22,370 bases of DNA from GWB1-39-12 sp964435575 (GCA_964435575.1 CAYSZS010000019.1:1-22370), one strand, 5' to 3'. Numbered from the stretch's first letter, positions 7,407-15,684 are shown. Notes: a model not told the origin generated them from the letters alone. Program-made: numbers and translations.

Positions 7407-8102
7407 TTAATAAACTGTTACCAAATCTTTAATTTTCTCGTAGACATATTGTTTCAGCGCTCCTTTTGATACCAACTCTTCGACATTTGAGTAAGGCCTG
7501 TGCTCAATGATACTTTGGGCGTAAACAGGGCCAATTCCTGGTAGTTCTTCCAGCTCTTTCTGGCTCGAAATATTAACATTCACCAAATTCTCGTAACCAC
7601 TCCCCCGAACCCCCTGATATAGTTTGATGTCCCCTCCATTATTAGCACTCTCGCCTAATGTCTGCTCACCAACTTTGGGTATGTATATTTTTTGACCGTC
7701 AGTTAACCTTGCAGCCCTATTTATCACCCTTTCTACCCAATCTCTATCTGCATCTATCGATATTCCGCCGGCTGAAATCAACAAGTCCTCTACCCTTGAT
7801 CCTCCCGGCAACTTATAAACTCCAGGTTTTTCTACGGCTCCCGAAATTTCAACTACCAACTCCGAATTTTGATCACCAACCTCTGCAACCTCATTCAAAA
7901 CTTCAATGTTTGAAGGTCTACCACTCTCTCCCATTTTGACATATATCATTCCAATACCCGTTAAAAACACTCCAAGTAAAAACACTGTTATGGGGTAACG
8001 GTACTTCAATACAAATTCTTCCAGATCCAACTTTTTTTGCTTTTTAAAATGATTGGTGTTTTCTTCTTTAGCACTACCTATCACTAATTCATGAGATGAC
8101 AT
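7407..8102 (-). CDS. comEA: ComEA-like DNA-binding competence protein
   Basis: 231 residues. A cytoplasmic N-terminus (1-35) is followed by one membrane helix (about 36-55, 'YPITVFLLGVFLTGIGMIYV'), a SLBB domain (about 83-145, 'VEISGAVEKPGVYKLPGG', 'VEDLLISAGGI', 'DGQKIYIP'), and a C-terminal helix-hairpin-helix pair (about 173-231, 'VNVNISSQKELEELPGIGP'). This is the Gram-positive-type ComEA layout: the anchored protein binds double-stranded DNA outside the membrane and hands it to ComEC, encoded just downstream on the same strand. Length is typical. The final hairpin is a little degenerate ('SKGALKQYVYEKI' where a second GIG is usual). Confidence 0.88.
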   Translation of the reverse strand: MSSHELVIGSAKEENTNHFKKQKKLDLEEFVLKYRYPITVFLLGVFLTGIGMIYVKMGESGRPSNIEVLNEVAEVGDQNSELVVEISGAVEKPGVYKLPGGSRVEDLLISAGGISIDADRDWVERVINRAARLTDGQKIYIPKVGEQTLGESANNGGDIKLYQGVRGSGYENLVNVNISSQKELEELPGIGPVYAQSIIEHRPYSNVEELVSKGALKQYVYEKIKDLVTVY

Positions 8103-8176
8103 ATAAATTTATCATAACGCTAATTTAAATTAATAGAAAGTTCGGCATAACCCAGAAGAAAAGGAAGTAATGTGTG

Positions 8177-11038
8177 TTAGTTAACAACAAAGTTCAAAAG
8201 CTTTCCCTTTACAAAAACTTCTTTCTTAACCTTCTTCCCCTCAATCCATTTGTTAATCTTCTCATTTTCTTTTGCAAGCCTTATTATCTCGCCTCTCACT
8301 TCTGACTTCTCACTTCGAACCTCAATTGTACCTCTCAGCTTTCCATTAATCTGAATCGCTATTGTTACAGTATCCTCTACAATTAACTCTGGATTATATT
8401 TCGGCCAAGGGTGAAGATGAACTGAAGAAAAGTGATTAGTGATTGGCTTGCCCCGTACCGACTGGTACTGGGGTGATTGGTGACTGGTTTTAAGTTTTGT
8501 GTTCCGGAATTTGGAATTTGGAATTTGTTTAGGATTTCGGATTTCGGATTTAGGATTTCCAGCGTAGTAACGCTGGTATATTTCTTCGGTCATGTGAGGC
8601 GCAAACGGAGCAAGAAGGAGGCATAAAGTTTTTAAAGCTTCGTCCCATTCAGCACAGCGAATCTGTGTACGGTGTTCTGTGTTCAGCGTTCTGTGACTTT
8701 TGTTTGTGCTATCCAATACTTTGTTCCTAACCTCTTCCAACAAATTCGTAAATTCCATCAAAGCCGCTATTGCTGTATGGGTATGAAGCATTTCGATATC
8801 TTCCGATACTCTTTTTATGGTTCTGTGTTGCATCCGAAGTATATCCTCAGCATCTTCCTTCTCGACGACAACTAAATCCTTATTATTAGTTATCAGCCTC
8901 CAAACCCTCATTAGGAAGCGATAAGAACCCTCAATTCCTTCCGTTTTCCAAGCTCCCCCTTTATCGTGAGGCCCCAAGAAGTTAATGTAAAGCCTGACTG
9001 AATCTGCGCCGAATTTTTCAACCTGCTCATCAGGATTTACTACGTTGCCGCGCGACTTACTCATTCTATAGCCATCCGGACCCAAAATTACCCCATGATG
9101 AATTCGCTTTAATGCAAATTCATCAAAGTCGATGTAGCCTTGATCGTGCAAGAACTGGCTTATAAATCGCGCGTAGAGTGTGTGGCCCAGAATATGCTCC
9201 GACCCGCCAAAATAAACCTGAATCGGCATCCATTTCTTAATTATTTCTTTATCAAACGGGCCTCTGTCATATTTAGGAGTCGGGTATCTGAAGAAATACC
9301 ATGAAGAATCTACATAGGTATCCAGAGTTTCAACCTCACGGCTAGCCTCACTCCCGCACACAGGACACTTTACCTTCACCCAGTCCTCGGCTGTGGCCAA
9401 AGGAGCCAATCCTTTCGGCATATAATCTACAACTTCAGGCAATTTTACAGGCAAATCAGCCTCAGGAACTGAATGGATAATATACTCTTTACCATCATCC
9501 AGAGTTGTAAAATCTATACCCTCTTGGAGTTTATGATTAGTGATTAGTGATTGGTGATTAGTTTTAACTTTTAGATTTTTGATCTCGGATTTCTTTCCAA
9601 TCTCCAATCTCCAATCTCCAATCTCCCAGCATTTACGACAGTAAATGATGGGAACTGGTGCTCCCCAATACCTCCTTCTCGAAACCGACCAGTCTCGAAG
9701 GTGGTAACTTATGACTCTTTTTCCCCATCCTTTCTCCTCAAAATAATCCATTGTCTTTTGTAAACCCACCTCGAAATCAAGACCGTTTAGGAAATCAGAA
9801 TTTATGAATTTTCCTTTCATCCCATGTTCAATAATTTGATCCTCTTTCTCAACTGGGCCTTCATAACCGTCTTCTCCTACAATCACTCGTGCAATTGGAA
9901 TACCAAACTTTTTAGCAAACTGAAAATCGCGAAGATCGTGGCCAGGGCAGCCTTGAACAGCACCTGTACCCACATCCATCAATACGAAGTCCGTAACCCA
10001 AACAGGAATTTCTTTTTTTGTTACATGGTTAATCGCATATAAACCTGTGAACACGCCTGATTTTTCTTTCTCGGTGGTTTTTCTTTCTCGTTGGGTTTTA
10101 CTTGAGGCTTTCTTAATATAATTTTTAAGTTCATTTAAAATCTTTTCAGGTACCACAATTTGCCCAGTAATGATTTCTTCAACAACTGGATGCTCTGGCG
10201 CTAAAACTATGAATGTTGCACCAAAGTTAACTGGTGCCGTAGTAAATACTGTAATCTTATCTTGCAGATCTTTAACGTCATAGGTAATATTAATTCCTTC
10301 TTTTCTGCCTATCCAATTATTTTGGCCTTCGATTGCGGCCTGAGGCCAATCTACCCCACTTCGCTCCTTCGGAGCTTCGAGGGGCAAGCCTTCTTTTTTT
10401 TCGGGTTTACCCCGAGCGGAGTCGAGGGGCCATATCAAACGATCTGCATATTCTGTTATCTTAAAAAGCCATTGATCGACGAGTTTTTGTTCAACCGGAG
10501 TCGAAGTATGTCTCCAACAGCAACCATTAACAACATGTTCATTTGCTAATACAGTTTTACATTCCGGACACCAATTGGACCAGACTTTTCCTCTATACGC
10601 CAGTCCCTTTTTATATAATTGGATAAATAACCACTGTGTCCATCTATAATAATCTGGATCAGAAGTAATCACTTCTTTCTCCCAATCAAACGAGGGTCCC
10701 ATTCTTTCGAACTGCTTCCGCATTATTTCAATATTTTTGTAAGTCCATTCTCTTGGATGAATTCCATGTTTTATTGCAGCGTTTTCGGCTGGTAATCCAA
10801 ACGCATCAAAACCGCCAACAGGAAATAACACGTTGAATCCCTGCATCCGCTTCATCCTTGCATATGCATCAGGAGCTGTCCAAGCGAACCAGTGCCCCAT
10901 ATGCAAATCCCCTGAAGTATAGGTTAACTCGACAAGAAGATAATACTTATTTTCCTTTTTGTTATCGGCCTTATAAAGTTTACTTTCTCTCCATCTCTTT
11001 TGCCACTTTTTTTCTATTTCTCGGTGATCAAAACTCAT
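8177..11038 (-). CDS. leuS: Leucyl-tRNA synthetase with several in-frame insertions
   Basis: 953 residues, about 100 longer than a typical bacterial LeuRS. HIGH is 'LHMGHWF' (46-49), the KMSKS loop is 'YRMSKSRGN', the zinc-like 'WCPECK' is present, and the C-terminal domain ends in 'KELVKGKLLNFVV'-type sequence (here 'KEVFVKGKLLNFVVN'). The extra length comes from at least four repeat-coded blocks: near residue 200 ('ARGKPEKKEGLPLEAPKERS'), about 480-510 ('WRLEIGKKSEIKNLKVKTNH'), about 780 ('HRTLNTEHRTQ') and about 830-880 ('NPKSEIRNPKQIPNSKFRNT'). All keep the frame. The editing domain carries an altered threonine-rich motif, 'TTAPVNFGAT' instead of TTRPDT(L/I)FG. A -10-like TATACT ends 6 nt before the ATG. 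Confidence 0.93.
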   Translation of the reverse strand: MSFDHREIEKKWQKRWRESKLYKADNKKENKYYLLVELTYTSGDLHMGHWFAWTAPDAYARMKRMQGFNVLFPVGGFDAFGLPAENAAIKHGIHPREWTYKNIEIMRKQFERMGPSFDWEKEVITSDPDYYRWTQWLFIQLYKKGLAYRGKVWSNWCPECKTVLANEHVVNGCCWRHTSTPVEQKLVDQWLFKITEYADRLIWPLDSARGKPEKKEGLPLEAPKERSGVDWPQAAIEGQNNWIGRKEGINITYDVKDLQDKITVFTTAPVNFGATFIVLAPEHPVVEEIITGQIVVPEKILNELKNYIKKASSKTQRERKTTEKEKSGVFTGLYAINHVTKKEIPVWVTDFVLMDVGTGAVQGCPGHDLRDFQFAKKFGIPIARVIVGEDGYEGPVEKEDQIIEHGMKGKFINSDFLNGLDFEVGLQKTMDYFEEKGWGKRVISYHLRDWSVSRRRYWGAPVPIIYCRKCWEIGDWRLEIGKKSEIKNLKVKTNHQSLITNHKLQEGIDFTTLDDGKEYIIHSVPEADLPVKLPEVVDYMPKGLAPLATAEDWVKVKCPVCGSEASREVETLDTYVDSSWYFFRYPTPKYDRGPFDKEIIKKWMPIQVYFGGSEHILGHTLYARFISQFLHDQGYIDFDEFALKRIHHGVILGPDGYRMSKSRGNVVNPDEQVEKFGADSVRLYINFLGPHDKGGAWKTEGIEGSYRFLMRVWRLITNNKDLVVVEKEDAEDILRMQHRTIKRVSEDIEMLHTHTAIAALMEFTNLLEEVRNKVLDSTNKSHRTLNTEHRTQIRCAEWDEALKTLCLLLAPFAPHMTEEIYQRYYAGNPKSEIRNPKQIPNSKFRNTKLKTSHQSPQYQSVRGKPITNHFSSVHLHPWPKYNPELIVEDTVTIAIQINGKLRGTIEVRSEKSEVRGEIIRLAKENEKINKWIEGKKVKKEVFVKGKLLNFVVN
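8430..8565. repeat. Composite repeat insertion in leuS (1)
   Basis: Contains GTGATTAGTGATTGG-type repeats flanking a palindrome CCCCGTACC-GACT-GGTACTGGGG (8451-8473), then tandem GGAATTT units and GGATTTCGG / GGATTTAGG units up to about 8562. It codes 'NPKSEIRNPKQIPNSKFRN' and following residues, absent from ordinary LeuRS. Confidence 0.7.
8662..8703. repeat. Repeat insertion in leuS (2)
   Basis: On the minus strand, GAACAC-like units (ACAGAACGCTGAACACAGAA and so on) repeat three to four times and code 'SHRTLNTEHRTQI'. Confidence 0.6.
9530..9630. repeat. Composite repeat insertion in leuS (3)
   Basis: GATTAGT/GATTGGT 7-bp units (four copies, about 9536-9562), then CCAATCT 7-bp units (four copies, about 9597-9626). 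On the minus strand these code 'EIGDWRLEIGKKSEIKN' and 'KTNHQSLITNHK'. They interrupt the segment after 'PIIYCRKCW'. Confidence 0.7.
10354..10432. repeat. GC-rich palindrome insertion in leuS (4)
   Basis: Two palindrome-like modules, CCCCACTTCGCTC...GGAGC-TTCGAGGGG (10354-10384) and CCCCGAGCGGAGTCGAGGGG (about 10410-10429), separated by a T-rich spacer. They code the extra 'DSARGKPEKKEGLPLEAPKE' residues. Confidence 0.65.
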
Positions 11039-11511
11039 ATTAAAAGTATATTACGATATTAGTTTTTAAAACGCAAAAAAATATTTATTTTCGGGTATGT
11101 CCAAAAGTTTTTCCGCAATAAATAAAACAGAGCATAAGTATGCAAATTGTGCATACTGAAAATACGTTTTTCACTCAGTGTTTCCAATAATATAACCATT
11201 TATGAAATATAATAAGTCACTTATACCCTATATTATAGCAGCCCCGCTCATTGATTTGGTATCTTTAATTACTCGTATTTTTTGATTAAACAGCCAATAT
11301 TTATTCTTAGCAATCTATCACGAGGATTGATAAAATAACTATATACCATCATCAAAGTATTCATTATCAAATATTTGAAAACATTTCACAAAATTATTTT
11401 TCATTAAATCAACTTTTATAAAATTATTTTTATACATTATTTTCCGCAACAAATATAATCATATATTCCAAAACTGCATAGATATACTTAAATAAATTCT
11501 GATTTTCAAAC
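11039..11511. other. AT-rich non-coding gap between ATPase block and leuS
   Basis: No coding frame of interest and no tRNA-like cloverleaf is visible. It holds a perfect 8-bp inverted repeat AGTATGCA-AATTG-TGCATACT (11137-11157), which could be an operator, two copies of TTTTCCGCAA (11109-11118 and 11440-11449), and a direct repeat AAAATTATTTTT at about 11391 and 11420. I see no convincing terminator for the ATPase block. Confidence 0.5.
11045..11050 (-). promoter_or_regulatory. Candidate -10 box of leuS, leaderless spacing
   Basis: TATACT on the minus strand ends 6 nt before the leuS ATG, with no Shine-Dalgarno site between. A start site about 7 nt after the -10 would place +1 on the ATG. 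No strong -35 is visible. Confidence 0.4.
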
Positions 11512-11823
11512 TCACCCTTGAGTCGTAACCTGAGAGGGCTCAAGATTCGAAGGCGCCATACCTTCAATGCCAACATAGACCTCTACTTGATTACCCCTAA
11601 CTCTCAGAAGCGCGTGATTAAAATCTATTTTCTTTAAAGAACCTTTAGACTCGGAACCAATAATCAAGCCTTTATTAATAAGAGAAATAAAATTCGCGTG
11701 TTCAGCTAACACATCAAACTTTCCGACTGCATTATAAGAAGTAATTGATTCAACTTCTCCCTCATAGATAATTCCCTCTTTGGATTGGATTTTTAGATGA
11801 AATTTCTCCTCCATATAAGTCAT
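11512..11823 (-). CDS. atpC: F1 ATPase epsilon subunit, beta-domain only
   Basis: 103 residues, matching only the N-terminal beta-sandwich of epsilon ('FHLKIQSKEGIIYEGEVESI', 'GKFDVLAEHANFISLINKG', 'ALLRVRGNQVEVYVG'). The C-terminal two-helix domain of typical epsilon (about 130-140 aa), which inhibits hydrolysis, is absent. The tail 'SNLEPSQVTTQG' is not helical-looking. The gene is last in the block. Two ATGs, 11823 and 11814, both fall in units of a 9-bp array; the first is taken, without Shine-Dalgarno support. Epsilon bridges gamma to the c-ring in ordinary enzymes; here it would contact the c-like protein at 18629-19420. Confidence 0.85.
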   Translation of the reverse strand: MTYMEEKFHLKIQSKEGIIYEGEVESITSYNAVGKFDVLAEHANFISLINKGLIIGSESKGSLKKIDFNHALLRVRGNQVEVYVGIEGMAPSNLEPSQVTTQG

Positions 11824-11847
11824 ATAAGTCTTATAAGACCTATATTA
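11812..11847. repeat. 9-bp tandem array at atpD-atpC junction
   Basis: Four units on the plus strand: CATATAAGT, CATATAAGT, CTTATAAGA, CCTATATTA. It spans the whole gap between the atpD stop (TTA at 11845-11847) and the atpC ATGs, which are part of the repeat. Confidence 0.75.
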
Positions 11848-13263
11848 TTCTGTTTTTATCTCGGCAACGCTACCCGTAAACATGAATTTTTCAGAAGCTA
11901 TGTGGTCAAATTTACCCTCAATAATGCCGTTTAAGTCCTCGAGAGCAGTTTTTAATGCCACAAACTTGCCTTCCTTTCCACTTTGAGCGGCAGCTACGAA
12001 AAACCTTTGAGTCAAGAAGTTTTTAATTTTTCTGGCTCTTTTATAACTCAGCTGGTCTTCTCCCGACAACTCGCTCTCTCCAACCAGTGAAACTATCCTT
12101 TCCAAGCTTTCGGCCTGCTTAAGGAAAGACTTGGCCTTTATGACAACCTCATAGTGATAATCTCCAACGATATTGGGGTGTAGGGAATTGCTGGTTGTTG
12201 CTAAAATATCGATGGCAGGCATAATTCCTTCCTGATAAAGACTTCTTGACAGAACAACGGTTGAGTCAAGGTAGGGAAATATTGACTGTACTCCGTGATC
12301 CAACAAATCGTCTGCCGGAACATATATTGCTTCAATCGTCGTTATCGCATTGGCGTCAGTTGCCATCAACCTCTCGTGGAAATTCGCCATCTCGCTTTCC
12401 AAAGTTGCCTGATAGCCATCTTCGGAAGGAAGGTTCCTTGTCAAAGTTGACAGCTCATTTCCAGCCTGGGCAAAACGATAGACATTATCAATAAAAAAAA
12501 GCACGTCTTTTTTCAAAGCGTCTCTGAAATACTCAGCCAAAGTTGCCGCCGAAAAAGCTGACAAAAACCTTATGGCGGGATTTTCTCCCATGGGACCGAA
12601 TATCAGTGAAGAACTTTCCATAACACCCGACTTTTTTAAAGCTTCGTAAAGTTCAAGTCCTTCCCTTGACCTCTCCCCGATACCGGCAAACACCGAAACA
12701 GAAGTTTCTTTCGCGCGCCCAACTATATTATGAAGTATCTCGGTAAGAAGAATTGTTTTTCCAACACCAGCTCCACCAAAAAGACCCATTTTCCCACCTT
12801 TTATTAAGGGGGCAAACAGGTCTATAGCTTTTATTCCAGTTTCCAAAATCTCTATTTTCGTCGATACACGCCTTCCGACTATTCTTAGATGAATCGGTAT
12901 ATATTCCTCAACTTTAATTACTCCCCGCTCGTCCAAGGGCGATCCAAATATGTCAACTACTCTTCCCAGAAGTTGCCTTCCAACAGGAAATAAAAGCTGG
13001 GATTGACTGTTTACAACTTTTAATCCCCTGTAAAGAGAGTTTGTTGCGGAGAGCGCGAGACAATAAAAAGAATTTGAGCCTGATGACGAATAAACCTCAA
13101 GTTTAATTTCCGGATTATCGGCAAGAGTTAATACGTCGTTTATGGCCGGCTTTCTGTGATTAAACTGAACCTCAACAACTTGACCCCTGACGCCCAAAAT
13201 CGTACCCAGGTTTTGTCGATCAACAAAACTTGAGGTAGTTTTTTTATTTTGATTATTTTCCAT
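11845..13263 (-). CDS. atpD: F1 ATPase beta subunit, divergent catalytic pocket
   Basis: 472 residues of the catalytic beta family: N-terminal beta-barrel, P-loop 'GGAGVGKT' (163-170), catalytic glutamate in 'GIGERSREG' (E197), Walker B 'VLFFIDNVYRF', and a DELSEED-like lever 'ESELSGEDQ' (396-404). Hydrolysis residues are therefore present. By eye-alignment several normally invariant positions differ. 'TLTRNLPSEDGYQ' replaces LLGRMPSAVGYQ, placing Asn277 at the E. coli Arg246 phosphate-binding position. 'GIMPAIDIL' replaces GIYPAVDPL (Met348 for the adenine-stacking Tyr). 'FFVAAAQSG' replaces FQVAEVFTG (Gln427 for an adenine-pocket Phe). 'TTSNSL' replaces STSR. These suggest an F1-like ATPase rather than a standard synthase. 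Its N-terminus overlaps the atpG end by 11 nt. Confidence 0.9.
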   Translation of the reverse strand: MENNQNKKTTSSFVDRQNLGTILGVRGQVVEVQFNHRKPAINDVLTLADNPEIKLEVYSSSGSNSFYCLALSATNSLYRGLKVVNSQSQLLFPVGRQLLGRVVDIFGSPLDERGVIKVEEYIPIHLRIVGRRVSTKIEILETGIKAIDLFAPLIKGGKMGLFGGAGVGKTILLTEILHNIVGRAKETSVSVFAGIGERSREGLELYEALKKSGVMESSSLIFGPMGENPAIRFLSAFSAATLAEYFRDALKKDVLFFIDNVYRFAQAGNELSTLTRNLPSEDGYQATLESEMANFHERLMATDANAITTIEAIYVPADDLLDHGVQSIFPYLDSTVVLSRSLYQEGIMPAIDILATTSNSLHPNIVGDYHYEVVIKAKSFLKQAESLERIVSLVGESELSGEDQLSYKRARKIKNFLTQRFFVAAAQSGKEGKFVALKTALEDLNGIIEGKFDHIASEKFMFTGSVAEIKTE

Positions 13264-14224
13264 AATAAAAGGTGGGTGCTAAAGAATTGAGCTGTTTCCT
13301 GTCAAAACTACCATGAGACAACTTAAGCTTATCCAAATCAAGATTTTTAAGCCTCTTGTCAATATTCTGGGAAGCCCTGTCCATTGCTAAAATTCGAGAA
13401 GCAAACTTTGCTAACTGAGACTCCCTAATTGATTGATCAAATAAAGATGCGAAAATCTGAGTTTCAAAAAACATTAGGATTTTTTCAACCGTCGGTTCAA
13501 AAATGTAATCTATGTTGGGCTCCCCAACGTCTCCGGATATGGGTGTACCGGCCGAAATACTAAAAGCGGTTGGTTTCTGGGTAACGATGGATTGATATTT
13601 ACCGTAATATACTCTGATTTCATCATACTGAACCAGGTGCTTTATAACTTCTGAAAGTACAACTTCATTACTTCCATAATCCGGCAGATCAAAATAAGTA
13701 TAAGGAAGATCCGGTTCCTGCTCCAAAAAAAGACTTCTCCCCACTCTACCGATAATAGTAACCTCTACATCACCTTTACGAAAATCGGCAATAAACTTTT
13801 TGAAAGTTTCCTTGACAACATCACCATAAAAACCGGTATTCGCCGAGATAAAAACTGCAACAACCTTGCCGTTATGCGCCAAAAAGGTAACTTTCCCACC
13901 CGCCTTAATTTTACCTTTTCTTACTAAATCCGAAAGCTTTTTGGCATAAGAAGCCAAAGAATCCCGGAAAATGCTTTCAATTGAAGCCAAAAACTGCCGA
14001 TTCCTAAGTACAAAACCTCTAATCTTCATCATTCTGGTTGCCGCAATCTCTCCGTAAACTTCAGTCAACATCTCTAAAGAAGTTACTTGGATAATTTCTC
14101 GCTCTATTTCTTTTTTATAAGCCATTGTTTTATTCAAACTTTCTTTTAGAAAAAGAAAGTTTGGCAAAGAAAAAAGTTGTCCCAAACTCTGAAAGCTGGA
14201 AGCATTCAATTCCAGAAAACTCAA
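13253..14224 (-). CDS. atpG: F1 ATPase gamma subunit with possible N-terminal extension
   Basis: 323 residues from TTG 14224. The TTG overlaps the atpA stop (TTGA) and has the strongest Shine-Dalgarno site in the window, GAGGAGG (14230-14236), 5 nt upstream, so I favour it. It adds 33 hydrophobic-mixed residues before the usual gamma beginning ('MAYKKEIEREIIQVTSLEML'). An ATG at 14125 would give 290 residues but lacks a ribosome site. The N- and C-terminal coiled-coil helices are recognisable ('EIAATRMMKIR', 'FASRILAMDRASQNIDKRLK'). The central domain has 'ISANTGFYGD' where SDRGLCGG is usual, and the end '(R)KQLNSLAPTFYYGK' replaces the conserved NKARQAAITQE...GA tail that sits in the alpha/beta bearing. 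This is the rotor shaft of the complex, but a divergent one. Confidence 0.83.
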   Translation of the reverse strand: MSFLELNASSFQSLGQLFSLPNFLFLKESLNKTMAYKKEIEREIIQVTSLEMLTEVYGEIAATRMMKIRGFVLRNRQFLASIESIFRDSLASYAKKLSDLVRKGKIKAGGKVTFLAHNGKVVAVFISANTGFYGDVVKETFKKFIADFRKGDVEVTIIGRVGRSLFLEQEPDLPYTYFDLPDYGSNEVVLSEVIKHLVQYDEIRVYYGKYQSIVTQKPTAFSISAGTPISGDVGEPNIDYIFEPTVEKILMFFETQIFASLFDQSIRESQLAKFASRILAMDRASQNIDKRLKNLDLDKLKLSHGSFDRKQLNSLAPTFYYGK

Positions 14225-15684
14225 CGAGCCCTCCTCAATTTATCCATAATTATCTCTGGGCTCCTTCTTATATAATTTACTAAATCTGGGAAAATCTTTG
14301 AGGAAGCGACTAAATCGTCAATTTGTTTTTTATAGTTTGAATCAGTTTGGTATCCTAAGACTATCGATTCCATTTCTCTTTTTAGATCTTCCTTTCTGGT
14401 ATCATTCCAAATACCGGCCCAAAGAGCTGTCAGCAGGATTACGTTTGCCGTAATTGGAATTGTCTTCCCCGCCCCCTGATTAAAAAATATATCTAATCTC
14501 TCTCCCAGGGCTAGTATTTTTCGGGCATTTTCCCCAACTTCTGCTCCGAAATGCAAAAACTGCTTCATTCTTTCATAATTAACCAAAAATATTGACACCT
14601 CTTGACCCACGTCCTTCAAAAACGGAGTCTGAGTTTGACGTCCAACTCGGCTAACCGATAAAAAGGGATTCACCGCGGGTCTTTTACCTTGGTTGTAAAG
14701 TTCAATATCAAAAAATATGTGGCCATCGGTCATCGCCATCAGATTTGTCTGAATATAACCGGAAAGATCTCCTAAAATCGATTCGGCTAAAGGCAGTGCC
14801 GTTATTGAACCATTTTTAAAATTCCCGGCTCTTTCAAGAAGTCTTGCGTGAAGATAAAAGATGTCTCCTGGATAACTTGACCTTCCGGGAAACCTTTTTG
14901 CAAGAAGAGATATCTCCCGGTAGCACCTCGCATGAGAGGTTAGGTCGTCCAAAATGAGCAAAACGTCTTTACCTTGATCTTTGAAATGTTCGGCTATGGC
15001 CATCGCAGTATAGGGAGTCAAATATATCAACCCGGATGGGTCAGACGAACTCGAGGCAACAATAATCGTACTTTTGGCAATTTTATTATTTTGGAAAAAC
15101 TCGCTCAACTTTTGAATATCAATCTGTTTTTGTCCGATAACGGCGTATATACAAATTGTCCCATAACTCGCCTGCGTAAGAATGGTTTGAAGAACAAATT
15201 CTGTCTTTCCGGTTTTCCTATCCCCTATAACAAGTTCTCTCTGGCCACGACCCAATGGTACAACAAGATCAACGAGCGTTACACCGGTTTCTAAGAATTT
15301 CTCAACCTGGGCTCTTACTAAGATTCTAGGAGGTTCTGTATCAACCGGGCGAGTTCTGAGAGGAGTTATAGCCTTACCCCTATCATAAGCTGCACCTAAA
15401 GGACTAATAACTCGCCCAAAAAGCTCTTCCCCGACGGGCACCTCGAAATTTTTTCCGGTCCTGACAACTTTAGTTCCTACTCTAAGTTCGGCATTAGTCA
15501 AAAGTAATATTTCGACAAACCCAGACGTAAGAGTAATTACCTGCCCCAAATCTCCTGTCTCAAAAACTACAATTTCCGAAGGATGAACCTGAGGAAGACC
15601 AGTAACATAAACGATTGAATAAAAAGAAGAATCGACAAATCCAATCTCCTCCATTGTTTCAAGATAGTGATTAAAATCATTCAT
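14221..15684 (-). CDS. atpA: F1 ATPase alpha subunit, altered VISIT-DG motif
   Basis: 487 residues from ATG 15684, which overlaps the atpH stop; a TTG at 15693 is an alternative. Features: P-loop 'GDRKTGKT' (154-161), Walker B 'VLLILDDLTSHARCYREISL', 'PGDIFYLHARLLERA', and the arginine finger in 'SVSRVG' (R346). The N-terminal delta-binding tail is short but present. The segment that reads VISIT-DG in E. coli alpha is 'LMAMTDG' here, so Ala317 takes the place of Ser347, a residue known to bind phosphate. Alpha forms the non-catalytic part of the hexamer with beta. With the arginine finger intact, ATP hydrolysis remains plausible while synthesis is doubtful. Confidence 0.9.
   Translation of the reverse strand: MNDFNHYLETMEEIGFVDSSFYSIVYVTGLPQVHPSEIVVFETGDLGQVITLTSGFVEILLLTNAELRVGTKVVRTGKNFEVPVGEELFGRVISPLGAAYDRGKAITPLRTRPVDTEPPRILVRAQVEKFLETGVTLVDLVVPLGRGQRELVIGDRKTGKTEFVLQTILTQASYGTICIYAVIGQKQIDIQKLSEFFQNNKIAKSTIIVASSSSDPSGLIYLTPYTAMAIAEHFKDQGKDVLLILDDLTSHARCYREISLLAKRFPGRSSYPGDIFYLHARLLERAGNFKNGSITALPLAESILGDLSGYIQTNLMAMTDGHIFFDIELYNQGKRPAVNPFLSVSRVGRQTQTPFLKDVGQEVSIFLVNYERMKQFLHFGAEVGENARKILALGERLDIFFNQGAGKTIPITANVILLTALWAGIWNDTRKEDLKREMESIVLGYQTDSNYKKQIDDLVASSKIFPDLVNYIRRSPEIIMDKLRRAR
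14229..14236 (-). promoter_or_regulatory. Strong ribosome-binding site deciding the atpG start
   Basis: GAGGAGGG on the minus strand, about 5 nt before a TTG that overlaps the atpA stop codon. It argues for translational coupling and for the long form of gamma. Confidence 0.65.

Noticed and set aside
9530..9630. Short regular repeats as a CRISPR array
   Set aside because: Units are 7 bp with no spacers, are translated as part of LeuRS, and no cas gene is nearby.
11039..11511. Small RNA or tRNA gene in the gap after atpC
   Set aside because: No cloverleaf, no GC-rich conserved stem set and no terminator; only AT-rich sequence with short repeats.
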